Of a stretch of DNA of 64,000 bases, positions 36,507 to 44,462 are shown one piece after another; position 1 is the stretch's first letter, and every line of letters begins with the position of its first letter. The notes below the pieces were generated by a model. The model was not told where the DNA came from, did no database searches, and saw only the letters and a program-made list of their open reading frames with translations. The stretch is from contig NZ_CP108109.1 of assembly GCF_036199905.1 (NCBI RefSeq), positions 1,798,001 through 1,862,000 of the forward strand, written 5' to 3'. Source of the DNA: Streptomyces sp. NBC_00223 (lineage in GTDB: Bacteria; Actinomycetota; Actinomycetes; Streptomycetales; Streptomycetaceae). The position numbers and the translations under genes are program-made.

Positions 36507-38410
36507 CCGCCGAGCGGCGCGAGTCCGCGTCGGCGACCCCCGAACTCCCGTTGGCCGCCGGGCCGTTGACGACGCCCGAACTCCCTTTGGCCGCAAAGCC
36601 GTTGACCACCACCGAACCCGGCCCCGCGAGCAGCGGCACGTACCCCGAGGACAACCCCATGACCCCGCTCCCCCTCCTGCCCGTCGCCGACGGGCGGCAG
36701 ATCAGGGCGTATCTGCGCGACGCCCTGCGCGGCCGGTGGGGGCTGCCCGCGGCGACCGTGGCCGTGATGGTCGGCGAGAGCGCGCTCGGCCTGGTCGGGC
36801 CGATCGCGATCGGGCGGCTGACGCAGGCCGTCGTCACCGGTCAGGGCAGGTCCGCGCTCGTCGGACCGGTCGTGCTGCTCGCCGTCGCCGCCGTACTGGG
36901 CGCCCTCACGGTCTGGGCGTCCGGCGTCATGCTGGCCCGGGTCGTGCTGCCCGAAGTCGCCCGGCTGCGCGAGGACGTGGTCGCCACGGCGCTCACCCTG
37001 CCGGTGGACACCGTCGAGGCGGGCGGCTCCGGCGACCTCGTCTCGCGCGTCTCCGGCGACGTCGAACGCGTCACCGAGGCCGCCCAGGGCGCGCTGGGCA
37101 CCTTCGTCTCGGCCGGGCTCGCCATCCTCGCCACGCTGGTCGGACTCGCCTCGCTGGACTGGCGGTTCGCGGTCGCGGGACTGCTGGCCGTGCCGTTCCA
37201 GGTGCTCGCGCTGCGCTGGTACCTGCGCACGTCCCGCCCGGTCTACGCGGCCGGCCGCACCGCCGAGGGCCACCGCACCTCCGCCCTGCTCGGCGCCTTC
37301 GCCGCGCTGCCGACGGTCCGCGCGCTGCGGCTCGGCGGCCGACAGTACACGCGGGTCGAGAAGGGCTCGCTGCAGGCGATGGAGTACGAGTTCCGGGCCA
37401 CGCGCACCGCGACCCGCTTCTCCGGGCGGCTCAACGTGGCCGAGTACATCGGGCTGGGCGCGATCCTGCTGGTGGCGTACGTCCTTGTGCACAGCGGTAC
37501 GGCGAGCGTCGGGGCGGCGACCACCGCCGCGCTGTTCTTCGCCGGGCTGTTCGACCCGATCAACGCGGTGCTCGGCGCCTTCGACAGCATCCAGCAGGCG
37601 GGCGCGGGCCTGGCCCGGCTGATCGGCGTCACCGCCGCGCGCCCGGCCCCCGCCGAGGCCGGGCCGCCCCCGGGACCCGAACCCGTCCTGGACATGGCGG
37701 CGGTCGGCTTCGGTTACGGCGACGGCGCCGATGTCGTGCACGACGTGGACATCCGGCTCGAACCCGGCCGCCACGTCGCGATCGTGGGCACGACCGGCTC
37801 GGGCAAGTCCACGGTGGCCACGCTGATGGCCGGGATACGGCAGCCGCGGCGCGGCCGGATCACCTTCGGCGGGGTGCCGCTGACCGGTATCGACGGGCGG
37901 GACCTGCACCGTACGGTCGCCCTGGTCACGCAGGAGACCCACCTGTTCGCGGGGACCGTCGCCGACAACCTGCGGCTCGCGCGGCCGGACGCGCCGGACG
38001 ACGCGATCACGGCGGCGCTCGCCGAGGTCGGCGCGGACGGATGGGTCTCGACCCTGCCCGACGGCCTGGCCACCCCGATCGGCGCGGGCGGCCACCCACT
38101 GACCGCCGGACAGGCCCAACACCTCGCGCTGGCCCGGCTGTTGCTGCTCGACCCAGCCGTCGTGATCCTCGACGAGGCGACGGCCGAGGGCGGCAGCGAC
38201 ACCGCCCGGGTACTGGACGGCGCGGCCCGTACGGTCGTCGAGGGCCGCGGCGCCCTCGTCGTCGCGCACCGGCTGTCGCAGACCGCGAGCGCGGACACGA
38301 TCCTCGTCATGGACGCGGGACGCGTGGTGGAACGCGGTACGCACGACGAACTGCGGGCGGCGGGCGGCCCGTACGCGGCGCTGTGGGGGGCGTGGTCGCG
38401 TACGGGGTGA
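36503..38410 (+). CDS. ABC exporter half with intact Walker A
   Basis: A 635-residue partner of the preceding protein, starting at GTG 36503 inside the upstream stop (GTGA overlap). Membrane helices fill residues 80-330. The ATPase domain has an intact Walker A VGTTGSGKST (about residue 430) and Walker B VVILDEAT with the catalytic Glu. Its signature motif is altered to LTAGQAQHLALARL, and the D-loop is AEGGSD. Together with the first protein this is a heterodimer with a single canonical catalytic site. The first 50 residues contain a near-perfect tandem duplication (TPELPLAAGPLT, TPELPLAAKPLT) and may be untranslated if ATG 36659 (MTPLPLLP) is the true start. Confidence 0.88.
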   Translation: MTAERRESASATPELPLAAGPLTTPELPLAAKPLTTTEPGPASSGTYPEDNPMTPLPLLPVADGRQIRAYLRDALRGRWGLPAATVAVMVGESALGLVGPIAIGRLTQAVVTGQGRSALVGPVVLLAVAAVLGALTVWASGVMLARVVLPEVARLREDVVATALTLPVDTVEAGGSGDLVSRVSGDVERVTEAAQGALGTFVSAGLAILATLVGLASLDWRFAVAGLLAVPFQVLALRWYLRTSRPVYAAGRTAEGHRTSALLGAFAALPTVRALRLGGRQYTRVEKGSLQAMEYEFRATRTATRFSGRLNVAEYIGLGAILLVAYVLVHSGTASVGAATTAALFFAGLFDPINAVLGAFDSIQQAGAGLARLIGVTAARPAPAEAGPPPGPEPVLDMAAVGFGYGDGADVVHDVDIRLEPGRHVAIVGTTGSGKSTVATLMAGIRQPRRGRITFGGVPLTGIDGRDLHRTVALVTQETHLFAGTVADNLRLARPDAPDDAITAALAEVGADGWVSTLPDGLATPIGAGGHPLTAGQAQHLALARLLLLDPAVVILDEATAEGGSDTARVLDGAARTVVEGRGALVVAHRLSQTASADTILVMDAGRVVERGTHDELRAAGGPYAALWGAWSRTG

Positions 38411-38447
38411 AGTGCCGGGCGGTGCACGGGATTTCGGCGCGGCGGGC

Positions 38448-39305
38448 TCAGTGCTTCACGGCGTCCCGCCACGAGTGCTGGGGTACGAAGCCGAGCACGT
38501 CGCGGGCCCGGTCGATACTCAGCAGCGTCTCGTACACACCGATCTCGCGGGTCAACTCGACGCCGGGGAAGACCTCGTGGAGGAGTTCGGCGGAGGGCCG
38601 GTCCATGATCGTGTCGGCCGCGGCGATGACAAAGCTCTGCGCGCCGGTCACTTCGGCGGTCAGCCCGAGGCGGCAGGCCAGGGCCACGTCCCGGGCGTCG
38701 ATGTACCCCCACAGGTTCCACTTGCGCAGGTGCGGGTCGGACCAGTAGCCGGGGACCTGGTCGTAGTCCCGCTCGACGTGCACATTCGACAGCCGCAGCG
38801 CCACGAAGGGGATGCCGGACCACTCGGCGATCTGCCCGGCGGTCGTCTCACTGGCCACCTTGGACAGGGCGTATGTCGAGGTGGGGAACGGGTAGTGCGC
38901 CTCGTCCACGGGGGCGTAGCGCGGCGGGACGTCGAAGGGCAGACCGAGCGTCGTCTCGCTGGAGGCCCACACGACGCGGGAGAGCTTGTTGTGGGCGGCG
39001 GCGAGGAAGACGTTGTTGTTCATCGCCAGGTTGGTGTTGAGGGTGTGCGCGGCCGGGAAGAGGCCGGGGGCGGGGATGTTGGCGAGGTGGACGACGGTGT
39101 CGGCCCCGCTCAGCGCGTCGACGGCCTGCCCGTAGTCGGTCAGGTCCGCGCACAGCAACTCCACGCCGAGGCCGGACATCGCGGCGCGGTCGGCGGGGCC
39201 CGCGACGACGTCCACGGCCAGAACGTCCAGGCCCTGCGCCACGAATTCCGCTACGACGACCCGGCCGGTCTTCCCGGTGGCCCCGGTGACGGCGACTGTG
39301 GTCAT
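38448..39305 (-). CDS. Extended SDR / NAD-dependent epimerase-dehydratase
   Basis: A 285-residue nucleotide-sugar-epimerase-like enzyme. The Rossmann motif VAVTGATGKTGRVV begins at residue 3. HLANIPAPG follows in the fourth strand region. The catalytic YxxxK appears as STYALSKVASE (about residue 140), and VVWASSETTLG gives the catalytic Ser. ATG 39305 has GAGGAG 8 bases upstream. The C-terminus includes RARDVLGFVPQHSWRD, as in extended SDRs. Nothing nearby indicates the substrate. Convergent with the ABC pair and divergent from the SNF2 gene. Confidence 0.88.
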   Translation of the reverse strand: MTTVAVTGATGKTGRVVVAEFVAQGLDVLAVDVVAGPADRAAMSGLGVELLCADLTDYGQAVDALSGADTVVHLANIPAPGLFPAAHTLNTNLAMNNNVFLAAAHNKLSRVVWASSETTLGLPFDVPPRYAPVDEAHYPFPTSTYALSKVASETTAGQIAEWSGIPFVALRLSNVHVERDYDQVPGYWSDPHLRKWNLWGYIDARDVALACRLGLTAEVTGAQSFVIAAADTIMDRPSAELLHEVFPGVELTREIGVYETLLSIDRARDVLGFVPQHSWRDAVKH

Positions 39306-39483
39306 GTGGGTGCTCCTCACTCGACTCTTCGGTCACGGATACGTTTACGGTCCGTTCGCGGCGCACAGGGCGTACCGCCGTGGCTCGCGGTCCCCCATCC
39401 TGCCGTACGGTCGGCCGCCCGGGGACGGGACGGGGGCTCGCCGTAGGGTGGGGGCCGGGCGGCGGCGAGGGGGGTACGGCGAG

Positions 39484-41943
39484 GTGGCGGCGGGCGCGGG
39501 GGCAGGAACGACGGGCGCGGGACCGGTGGACGTGACGGCGGCCGACGCGGACACGGCCGACGTGGGGGCCGGGCGGCGGGCGCGGGAGGTGCTGGCGCGG
39601 GCCGAGGGGCTGCGTACCGCCGCCCGTACGGTCGTGGCCGATCACGAGGCGGCGCGGACGGCCGTCCTGGAGGCACTGGGGCCGATCCGGCGGGAGCTGG
39701 TCCAACGGGACCTGGACGCGATGCCCGTCGCGCGGCTCGCGGACGCGACCGAGGGCCGGCTGCGGGTCTCGGCGCTGGAACGGGCCGGATACACCACCGT
39801 CGGCCAGGTGTACGGGGCGAGCGCGTACACCTTGCAGCAACTGCCCGGCGTGGGCCGTACGACCGTCGCCCAGGCGCAGGCCGCGGCCGCGCAACTCGCC
39901 GCTGCGGTCGAGGAGAACGTCGCCGTACCGCTGGAGGCCGACCACCGGGACGACCCCCGGCGTACCGCGCTGGTGCTGGCGCTGCACCGGCTGGTGGAGG
40001 CGGGGCCCGAAGCGGCGCGGGCGCGGCGGACGGCCGAGGCGGTGGAGGGCGAGCTGTCCCCGCTCGTGGCCGCGGCCCGGCCGGCCCGGGGGCGACTGCG
40101 GATGCTGATGGCCGGGCGGGCGAAGCGGGCGGCCGCGCTGGCGGCGCTGGCCCGGATCGACGAGGTGACGCGCGCGGCGGAGGCGGACGACACCGCGCTG
40201 CTCTTCGCGCAGGCGTCGGTCGACCTGCTGCGCCCGCCCGGCTCCGCGCCCGAGGCGTGGATCGACTTCGAGCTGCGGGCGGCCGAATTCCACGGGCTGC
40301 TGGGCGAGTTCGGCGGGCCGGCGCCCGACGCGGAGGCGGCCCAGGGCTTTCTGCCGACGGAGCTGGTCGAACGCGTCCGCGCCCAGCCGCTGGACGACAC
40401 CCACCGGCGGGTCTCGCTGCGCGGGTACCAGGCGTTCGGGGCGCGCTTCGCGCTGGCCCAGCGGCGGGTGGTGCTCGGGGACGAGATGGGGCTCGGCAAG
40501 ACCGTGCAGGCCATCGCGGCGATCGCGCACCTCAAGGCGGCCGGGCAGACCCACTTCCTGGTGGTGTGCCCGGCGAGCGTGCTGGTCAACTGGGTGCGCG
40601 AGATCGAGTCGCGCAGCACTCTGCGGGCGTACCGGGTGCACGGGCCCGACCGCCGGCTGGCGCTGGAGGAGTGGCTGGACGCGGGCGACGTCGCGGTCAC
40701 GACGTACGACGGGCTGCGGACGCTGGACGTCGCGGACGACGGGCCCGCCGCGCCGCTGGGGATGCTGATCGCCGACGAGGCGCACTACGTGAAGAACCCG
40801 GAGGCGCAGCGGTCGCGGGCGCTGGCGGAGTGGATCGGACACGCGGGGCATGTGCTGCTGCTCACGGGTACGCCGATGGAGAACCGGGTCGAGGAGTTCC
40901 GCAACCTCGTGGGGTACGTCTGCCCCGAACTGCTGCCGCAGGTGCGGCGGAGTCTGACGGCGGCGGGGCCGCGGGCGTTCCGGAAGGCGGTGGCGCCGGC
41001 GTATCTGCGGCGCAACCAGTGCGATGTGCTGACCGAACTGCCCGAGCTGGTACGGGTGGACACCTGGGACGAACTGTCCCCGTCCGACCTGGTGGCGTAC
41101 CGGGAGGCGGTGGCGGCGGGCAACTTCATGGCGATGCGGCGGGCGGCCTACGCCGATCCGGCGCACTCGGCGAAGCTGCGGCGGCTGCGGGAGGTGGTGC
41201 GGGAGGCGGCGGAGAACGGGTTGAAGGTGGTCGTCTTCTCCTACTTCCGGAGTGTGCTGGAGGTGGTGGGGGCGGAGCTCGGCGCCTCCGGCGGGGGTAC
41301 GGGGGCCTCCGGCGGGGGCGGGGCGGGCGCGAGGGCGGGGGCGGTGGTGGGGGTCATCACCGGGAGTACGGCGGCGGGGGAACGGCAGCGGCTGGCCGAC
41401 GAGTTCACGGCGGCGCGCGGGCACGCGGTGCTGCTGGCGCAGATCCAGGCGGGCGGGGTGGGACTGAACCTCCAGGCGGCGTCGGTGGTCGTGCTGTGCG
41501 AACCGCAGGTGAAGCCGACGACGGAGGAGCAGGCGATCGGGCGGGCACACCGGATGGGGCAGGTGCGGCGGGTGCAGGTGCACCGGCTGCTGGCGGCGGA
41601 CAGTGTGGATCAGCGGCTGCTGGAGATTCTGGCGGGGAAGCGGCGGGAGTTCGACGCGTACGCGCGGCACAGCGACACGGCGGAGTCGGCGCCGGAGGCG
41701 GTGGACGTCTCGGAGCAGTCGCTCGCGCGGCGGATCGTGGAGGCGGAGCAGCGGCGGCTCGCTTCGCCGGACGGGGCAGGGGGCGCGGGCGCGGCGGGCG
41801 CGGAGGGCGCGGCGGGCGCGGCGGGCGCGGCGGGCGCGGCGGGCGCGGCGGGCGCGGCGGGCGCGGCGGGCGCGGCGGGCGCGGCGGGCGCGGCGCTAGA
41901 GGGTGTCACGCTTGCGAAAGCCTCTCCGGAGGCGGCGAGTTAG
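39484..41943 (+). CDS. SNF2-family DEAD/DEAH helicase with repeat-encoded C-terminus
   Basis: An 819-residue SNF2-type ATPase that likely moves along double-stranded DNA. GTG 39484 is chosen over upstream frame codons because GAGGGGGG precedes it. A helix-hairpin-helix-like stretch (TLQQLPGVGRTTVAQAQ) lies near residue 120. Motif I is GDEMGLGKTVQ (about 332), motif II ADEAHYVK (about 430), motif III LLLTGTPMENR, and motif VI AIGRAHRMGQVRR (about 685). No SWIM finger was seen. From residue 765 the protein is (GAA)n, encoded by a 9-bp minisatellite, and its last residues and stop codon lie in an intergenic palindromic repeat family. The C-terminus is thus likely to vary between strains. Confidence 0.9.
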   Translation: MAAGAGAGTTGAGPVDVTAADADTADVGAGRRAREVLARAEGLRTAARTVVADHEAARTAVLEALGPIRRELVQRDLDAMPVARLADATEGRLRVSALERAGYTTVGQVYGASAYTLQQLPGVGRTTVAQAQAAAAQLAAAVEENVAVPLEADHRDDPRRTALVLALHRLVEAGPEAARARRTAEAVEGELSPLVAAARPARGRLRMLMAGRAKRAAALAALARIDEVTRAAEADDTALLFAQASVDLLRPPGSAPEAWIDFELRAAEFHGLLGEFGGPAPDAEAAQGFLPTELVERVRAQPLDDTHRRVSLRGYQAFGARFALAQRRVVLGDEMGLGKTVQAIAAIAHLKAAGQTHFLVVCPASVLVNWVREIESRSTLRAYRVHGPDRRLALEEWLDAGDVAVTTYDGLRTLDVADDGPAAPLGMLIADEAHYVKNPEAQRSRALAEWIGHAGHVLLLTGTPMENRVEEFRNLVGYVCPELLPQVRRSLTAAGPRAFRKAVAPAYLRRNQCDVLTELPELVRVDTWDELSPSDLVAYREAVAAGNFMAMRRAAYADPAHSAKLRRLREVVREAAENGLKVVVFSYFRSVLEVVGAELGASGGGTGASGGGGAGARAGAVVGVITGSTAAGERQRLADEFTAARGHAVLLAQIQAGGVGLNLQAASVVVLCEPQVKPTTEEQAIGRAHRMGQVRRVQVHRLLAADSVDQRLLEILAGKRREFDAYARHSDTAESAPEAVDVSEQSLARRIVEAEQRRLASPDGAGGAGAAGAEGAAGAAGAAGAAGAAGAAGAAGAAGAAGAALEGVTLAKASPEAAS
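41806..41895 (+). repeat. 9-bp minisatellite, ten perfect copies
   Basis: GGCGCGGCG is repeated ten times without a change, with imperfect copies from about 41782. It is in frame inside the SNF2 gene and encodes Gly-Ala-Ala units. The perfect copies imply recent slippage and probable length variation. Confidence 0.95.
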
Positions 41944-42187
41944 AGGGTCTCACGGTTGCTAGGCCCTCTCGCCGACGGTGAGCACCTCACGAAAGTGAGA
42001 GGGTCTAACGAACATGACGCTCCCCCAGGCTGGGCACACCCCGAGTCGCTTACGCGAGAGGGTCTAACGAATGCGGCACTCTCCAGCCGTACGCCGGCTC
42101 GCGAACCTGAGAGGGTCTAACGAACGCGAGCCGTTCCAGCCGCCACCCGCCGACTCGCAAGCGTGAGAGGGTCTCACAAACGCGAGA
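41896..42187 (+). repeat. Array of six TAGAGGGTCTAACGAACG-type palindromic repeats
   Basis: Copies start near 41896, 41941, 41995, 42048, 42100 and 42153, spaced about 45-55 bases. The core is (T/G)AGAGGGT(C/G)T(A/C)AC(G/A)AA. Each later copy is preceded by TCGC and followed by a related GCG, so single units fold as hairpins. Copy 1 lies in the SNF2 gene and copy 2 contains its stop codon. The same family recurs at 48129-48293. After the array, 42188-42348 holds only the leader of the next gene. Confidence 0.85.
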
Positions 42188-42348
42188 CCCGCCCGGCCGC
42201 CGGCCCCCGCCCCACCCCGCGCGGGCCAATTCCGTTGCGGCCGGCGCCAGGCCGCACCCCGCTCGCTAGCATGCTGCATGCTCCCGCACAGCCCGCACCT
42301 TCACCACCGGAGCCGCCGACGGCTCCGGTCCCCGTTCCGGAGGTAGCC

Positions 42349-42906
42349 ATGCGCAGCAAGCACTACCGTTCACGCGTGTTAGGGACCCTCGCGGCCCTCA
42401 CCCTGGCGGGTGGGGCGGTCGGCATTCCGGCCGCCTCCGCCGCGCAGATCAGCCCTTCGCTCATCGGCCCGAAGCAGCTCTTCGACGGCCAGGTCAACGG
42501 CGTGACGTCCGGCGCCGTCATCAAGGTCGACTGCCCGGTCTCCTTCCCGCCGCCCCCGACCCCCGTCCCCGAGTCCTCCGCCGTCCCCCTCACCGGCCAC
42601 CCCGCCGCGGGCCAGACCGTCGACGTGGTCTATGTGGCGCCCTCCCCCGTGTCGAACTCCAACACCGGCTTCACCGGGGAGGTCGGCGACCATGTGATCG
42701 TGCAGTTCGAGTCCGGGCCGACCGTCGGCCGGATCGTCACCCTGTCCAACTACGGCGTCAAGGTGGCCATCCCGACCTCCCTCACGCTGCCCTGCTCCGG
42801 CACCGGCAAGGTGTCCTTCGTGCCCGCGCCCAGCAGTGACACCGCCCGCGCGGCCACCGTCCCGGTGACGTATCTGAGCCAAACGTACGTGCCCGACGGC
42901 TCCTGA
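42349..42906 (+). CDS. Small secreted protein, hypothetical
   Basis: A 185-residue exported protein. ATG 42349 has GGAGG 5 bases upstream. A Sec signal peptide covers residues 1-33: basic start MRSKHYRSR, hydrophobic core VLGTLAALTLAGGAVGI and cleavage after ASA. The mature part is beta-rich with two cysteines (KVDCPVSF and LPCSGTG) that could form a disulfide. It has a Pro-rich stretch PPPPTPVPE. No enzymatic motif is present. The gene ends in a compound terminator. It is first of four exported or envelope-associated genes between two arrays of the same palindromic repeat. Confidence 0.75.
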   Translation: MRSKHYRSRVLGTLAALTLAGGAVGIPAASAAQISPSLIGPKQLFDGQVNGVTSGAVIKVDCPVSFPPPPTPVPESSAVPLTGHPAAGQTVDVVYVAPSPVSNSNTGFTGEVGDHVIVQFESGPTVGRIVTLSNYGVKVAIPTSLTLPCSGTGKVSFVPAPSSDTARAATVPVTYLSQTYVPDGS

Positions 42907-42929
42907 CCCCCAGCCCCGAACGCATCTAC

Positions 42930-43003
42930 CCGGTGCGGGAGTTGTCCCCAGGAAACGCCCAAGTGGGCCTCCCCCTGGGGTTTTCCCCACCCCCGCACCG
43001 GGC
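42930..43003 (+). terminator. Compound hairpin terminator
   Basis: Outer arms CCCGGTGCGGG (42930-42940) and CCCGCACCGGG (42993-43003) enclose an inner hairpin. The inner arms are CCCCAGG/CCTGGGG, with a further GCCCA/TGGGC inside, followed by TTTT at 42981. It lies 23 bases after the secreted-protein gene. Confidence 0.75.
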
Positions 43004-43104
43004 GTCCGCTCCATCGACCCTCGCGCGCCTGCCGCGTTGACTTGCCCCGTCCGGTGAAGGCGAAGCGGACGTGACACATCGGAGCGAGTCGACGGGGAAG
43101 AACG

Positions 43105-44340
43105 ATGCGAGCAGCGATGACGGGGATACGTACGGTCGTGGTGGCGTGGGCGGTCGCGCTCGCCGCCTCCGCGCTGGCCGCCTCCGCACTGGCGGCCGTC
43201 CCGGCGGGGGCGCGGACGGGCGGCGCGGATCACGGCTACACGGACGCCGCCCTGCGCAGGGACCTCGCCGCGGTACGGGCGGCCGGCGGCGGGCAGGTGA
43301 ACGTCGTCGCCCGCGTGGACCGCCAGGGCGCCGCCCCGCTGCGCGCCCGGTACGGCACCGAGGGCGTCGGTTCGCAGGCGCCCGTGCCGTGGGACCCGGA
43401 GTTCCGGGCGGCGAGCACCAGCAAGACGTTCACGGCGGTGGTCGTGCTCCAACTGGCCGCCGAGCGACGGCTGTCACTCGACGACACGGTGGAACACTGG
43501 CTGCCGGGCGTCGTGCGCGGCCACGGCAACGACGGCGCGCGGATCACCGTAAGGGATCTGCTCCAGCAGACCAGCGGGCTGTACGACTACATCACCGACC
43601 CCGGCGTACAGGACCGGTTGCTGAACCACTTCGAGGAGAACCGCGACGACGCCACTCCGCCAGGGGAGTTGGTCGCGCTCGCGGTGAGTCGTCCGCCGCT
43701 GTTCACGCCCGGACCCGCGGGCACGCCCCGGCGCTGGGCGTACTCGAACACCAACTACCTGCTCGCCGCGATGATCGCGGAGAAGGCATCGGGCGTGGGC
43801 TGGCGGGAGTTGGTCGAGCACCGGGTGATCGCGCCGCTCGGGCTGCGGCACACGTACATCCCGGGCGAGAACCCGTTCCTCGTCGGTCCGCACGAGCGGG
43901 TGACGATCGACGGGCCCGGCGGCGTTCCGGTCGACCTGACCGAGGAGAGCTTCCAGCACACCGCCGACTCGGGGGTGGTCAGCACGCCGTCCGACCTCAA
44001 CACGTTCTTCCGGGCACTGGCCGCGGGGCGGTTGCTGCCCGCCGGGCAGTGGCGGGAGATGCGGCGGACGGTGCCGTACGACGATCTGCCGGTGCCGCCG
44101 TCCGGCCGGCCGGGCGGTTACGGTCTCGGGCTGCGGGTCGTGCCGCTGACCTGCGGCGGCGCGTACTACATGCACGAGGGCGACGGTTTCGGGGTGTACG
44201 GGCGGCCGGCGGTGAGCGCGGACGGCCGCCGCGCGGTGACGGTGTCGGTCACGTCCACGACCGCGCTGGTGGACGAGGACCGGCTGAACCGGGCGGTGGA
44301 GGCGCTCACCGACCACGCGCTGTGCGACGGCGCCCGGTGA
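43105..44340 (+). CDS. Secreted serine hydrolase, beta-lactamase/DD-peptidase-like
   Basis: A 411-residue protein of the class C beta-lactamase/DD-carboxypeptidase superfamily. A signal peptide or anchor is at residues 1-35 (VVVAWAVALAASALAASALA). The catalytic motifs are SxxK as RAASTSKTFTAV, YxN as YSNTNY, and HxG-type HEGDGFGVYG replacing KTG. The sequence LLQQTSGLYDYI after SxxK is the usual LLxHTSG block. It may trim peptidoglycan peptides or hydrolyse esters; the substrate cannot be told from sequence. It has its own upstream region after a terminator, so it is likely monocistronic. Confidence 0.9.
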   Translation: MRAAMTGIRTVVVAWAVALAASALAASALAAVPAGARTGGADHGYTDAALRRDLAAVRAAGGGQVNVVARVDRQGAAPLRARYGTEGVGSQAPVPWDPEFRAASTSKTFTAVVVLQLAAERRLSLDDTVEHWLPGVVRGHGNDGARITVRDLLQQTSGLYDYITDPGVQDRLLNHFEENRDDATPPGELVALAVSRPPLFTPGPAGTPRRWAYSNTNYLLAAMIAEKASGVGWRELVEHRVIAPLGLRHTYIPGENPFLVGPHERVTIDGPGGVPVDLTEESFQHTADSGVVSTPSDLNTFFRALAAGRLLPAGQWREMRRTVPYDDLPVPPSGRPGGYGLGLRVVPLTCGGAYYMHEGDGFGVYGRPAVSADGRRAVTVSVTSTTALVDEDRLNRAVEALTDHALCDGAR

Positions 44341-44462
44341 GGCGCCGACGTGTGGCCGGTGAGCGGTGACCCCGGGGCCGCGGGGGTCGGGCACCCCGGG
44401 GTCGGTCTGCGAAGTCCGCCCGTGGACCGGTGAGTTCGGGACCGGCTTCGGGGCGCCCCGGG

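Noticed and set aside
41896..42187. CRISPR-like array (short repeats with about 35-base spacers)
   Set aside because: The repeats are degenerate and partly palindromic, the intervening sequences resemble one another (CCAGCCG and GACTCGC blocks), spacing varies, and there are no cas genes. The same unit occurs singly at 48.1 kb.
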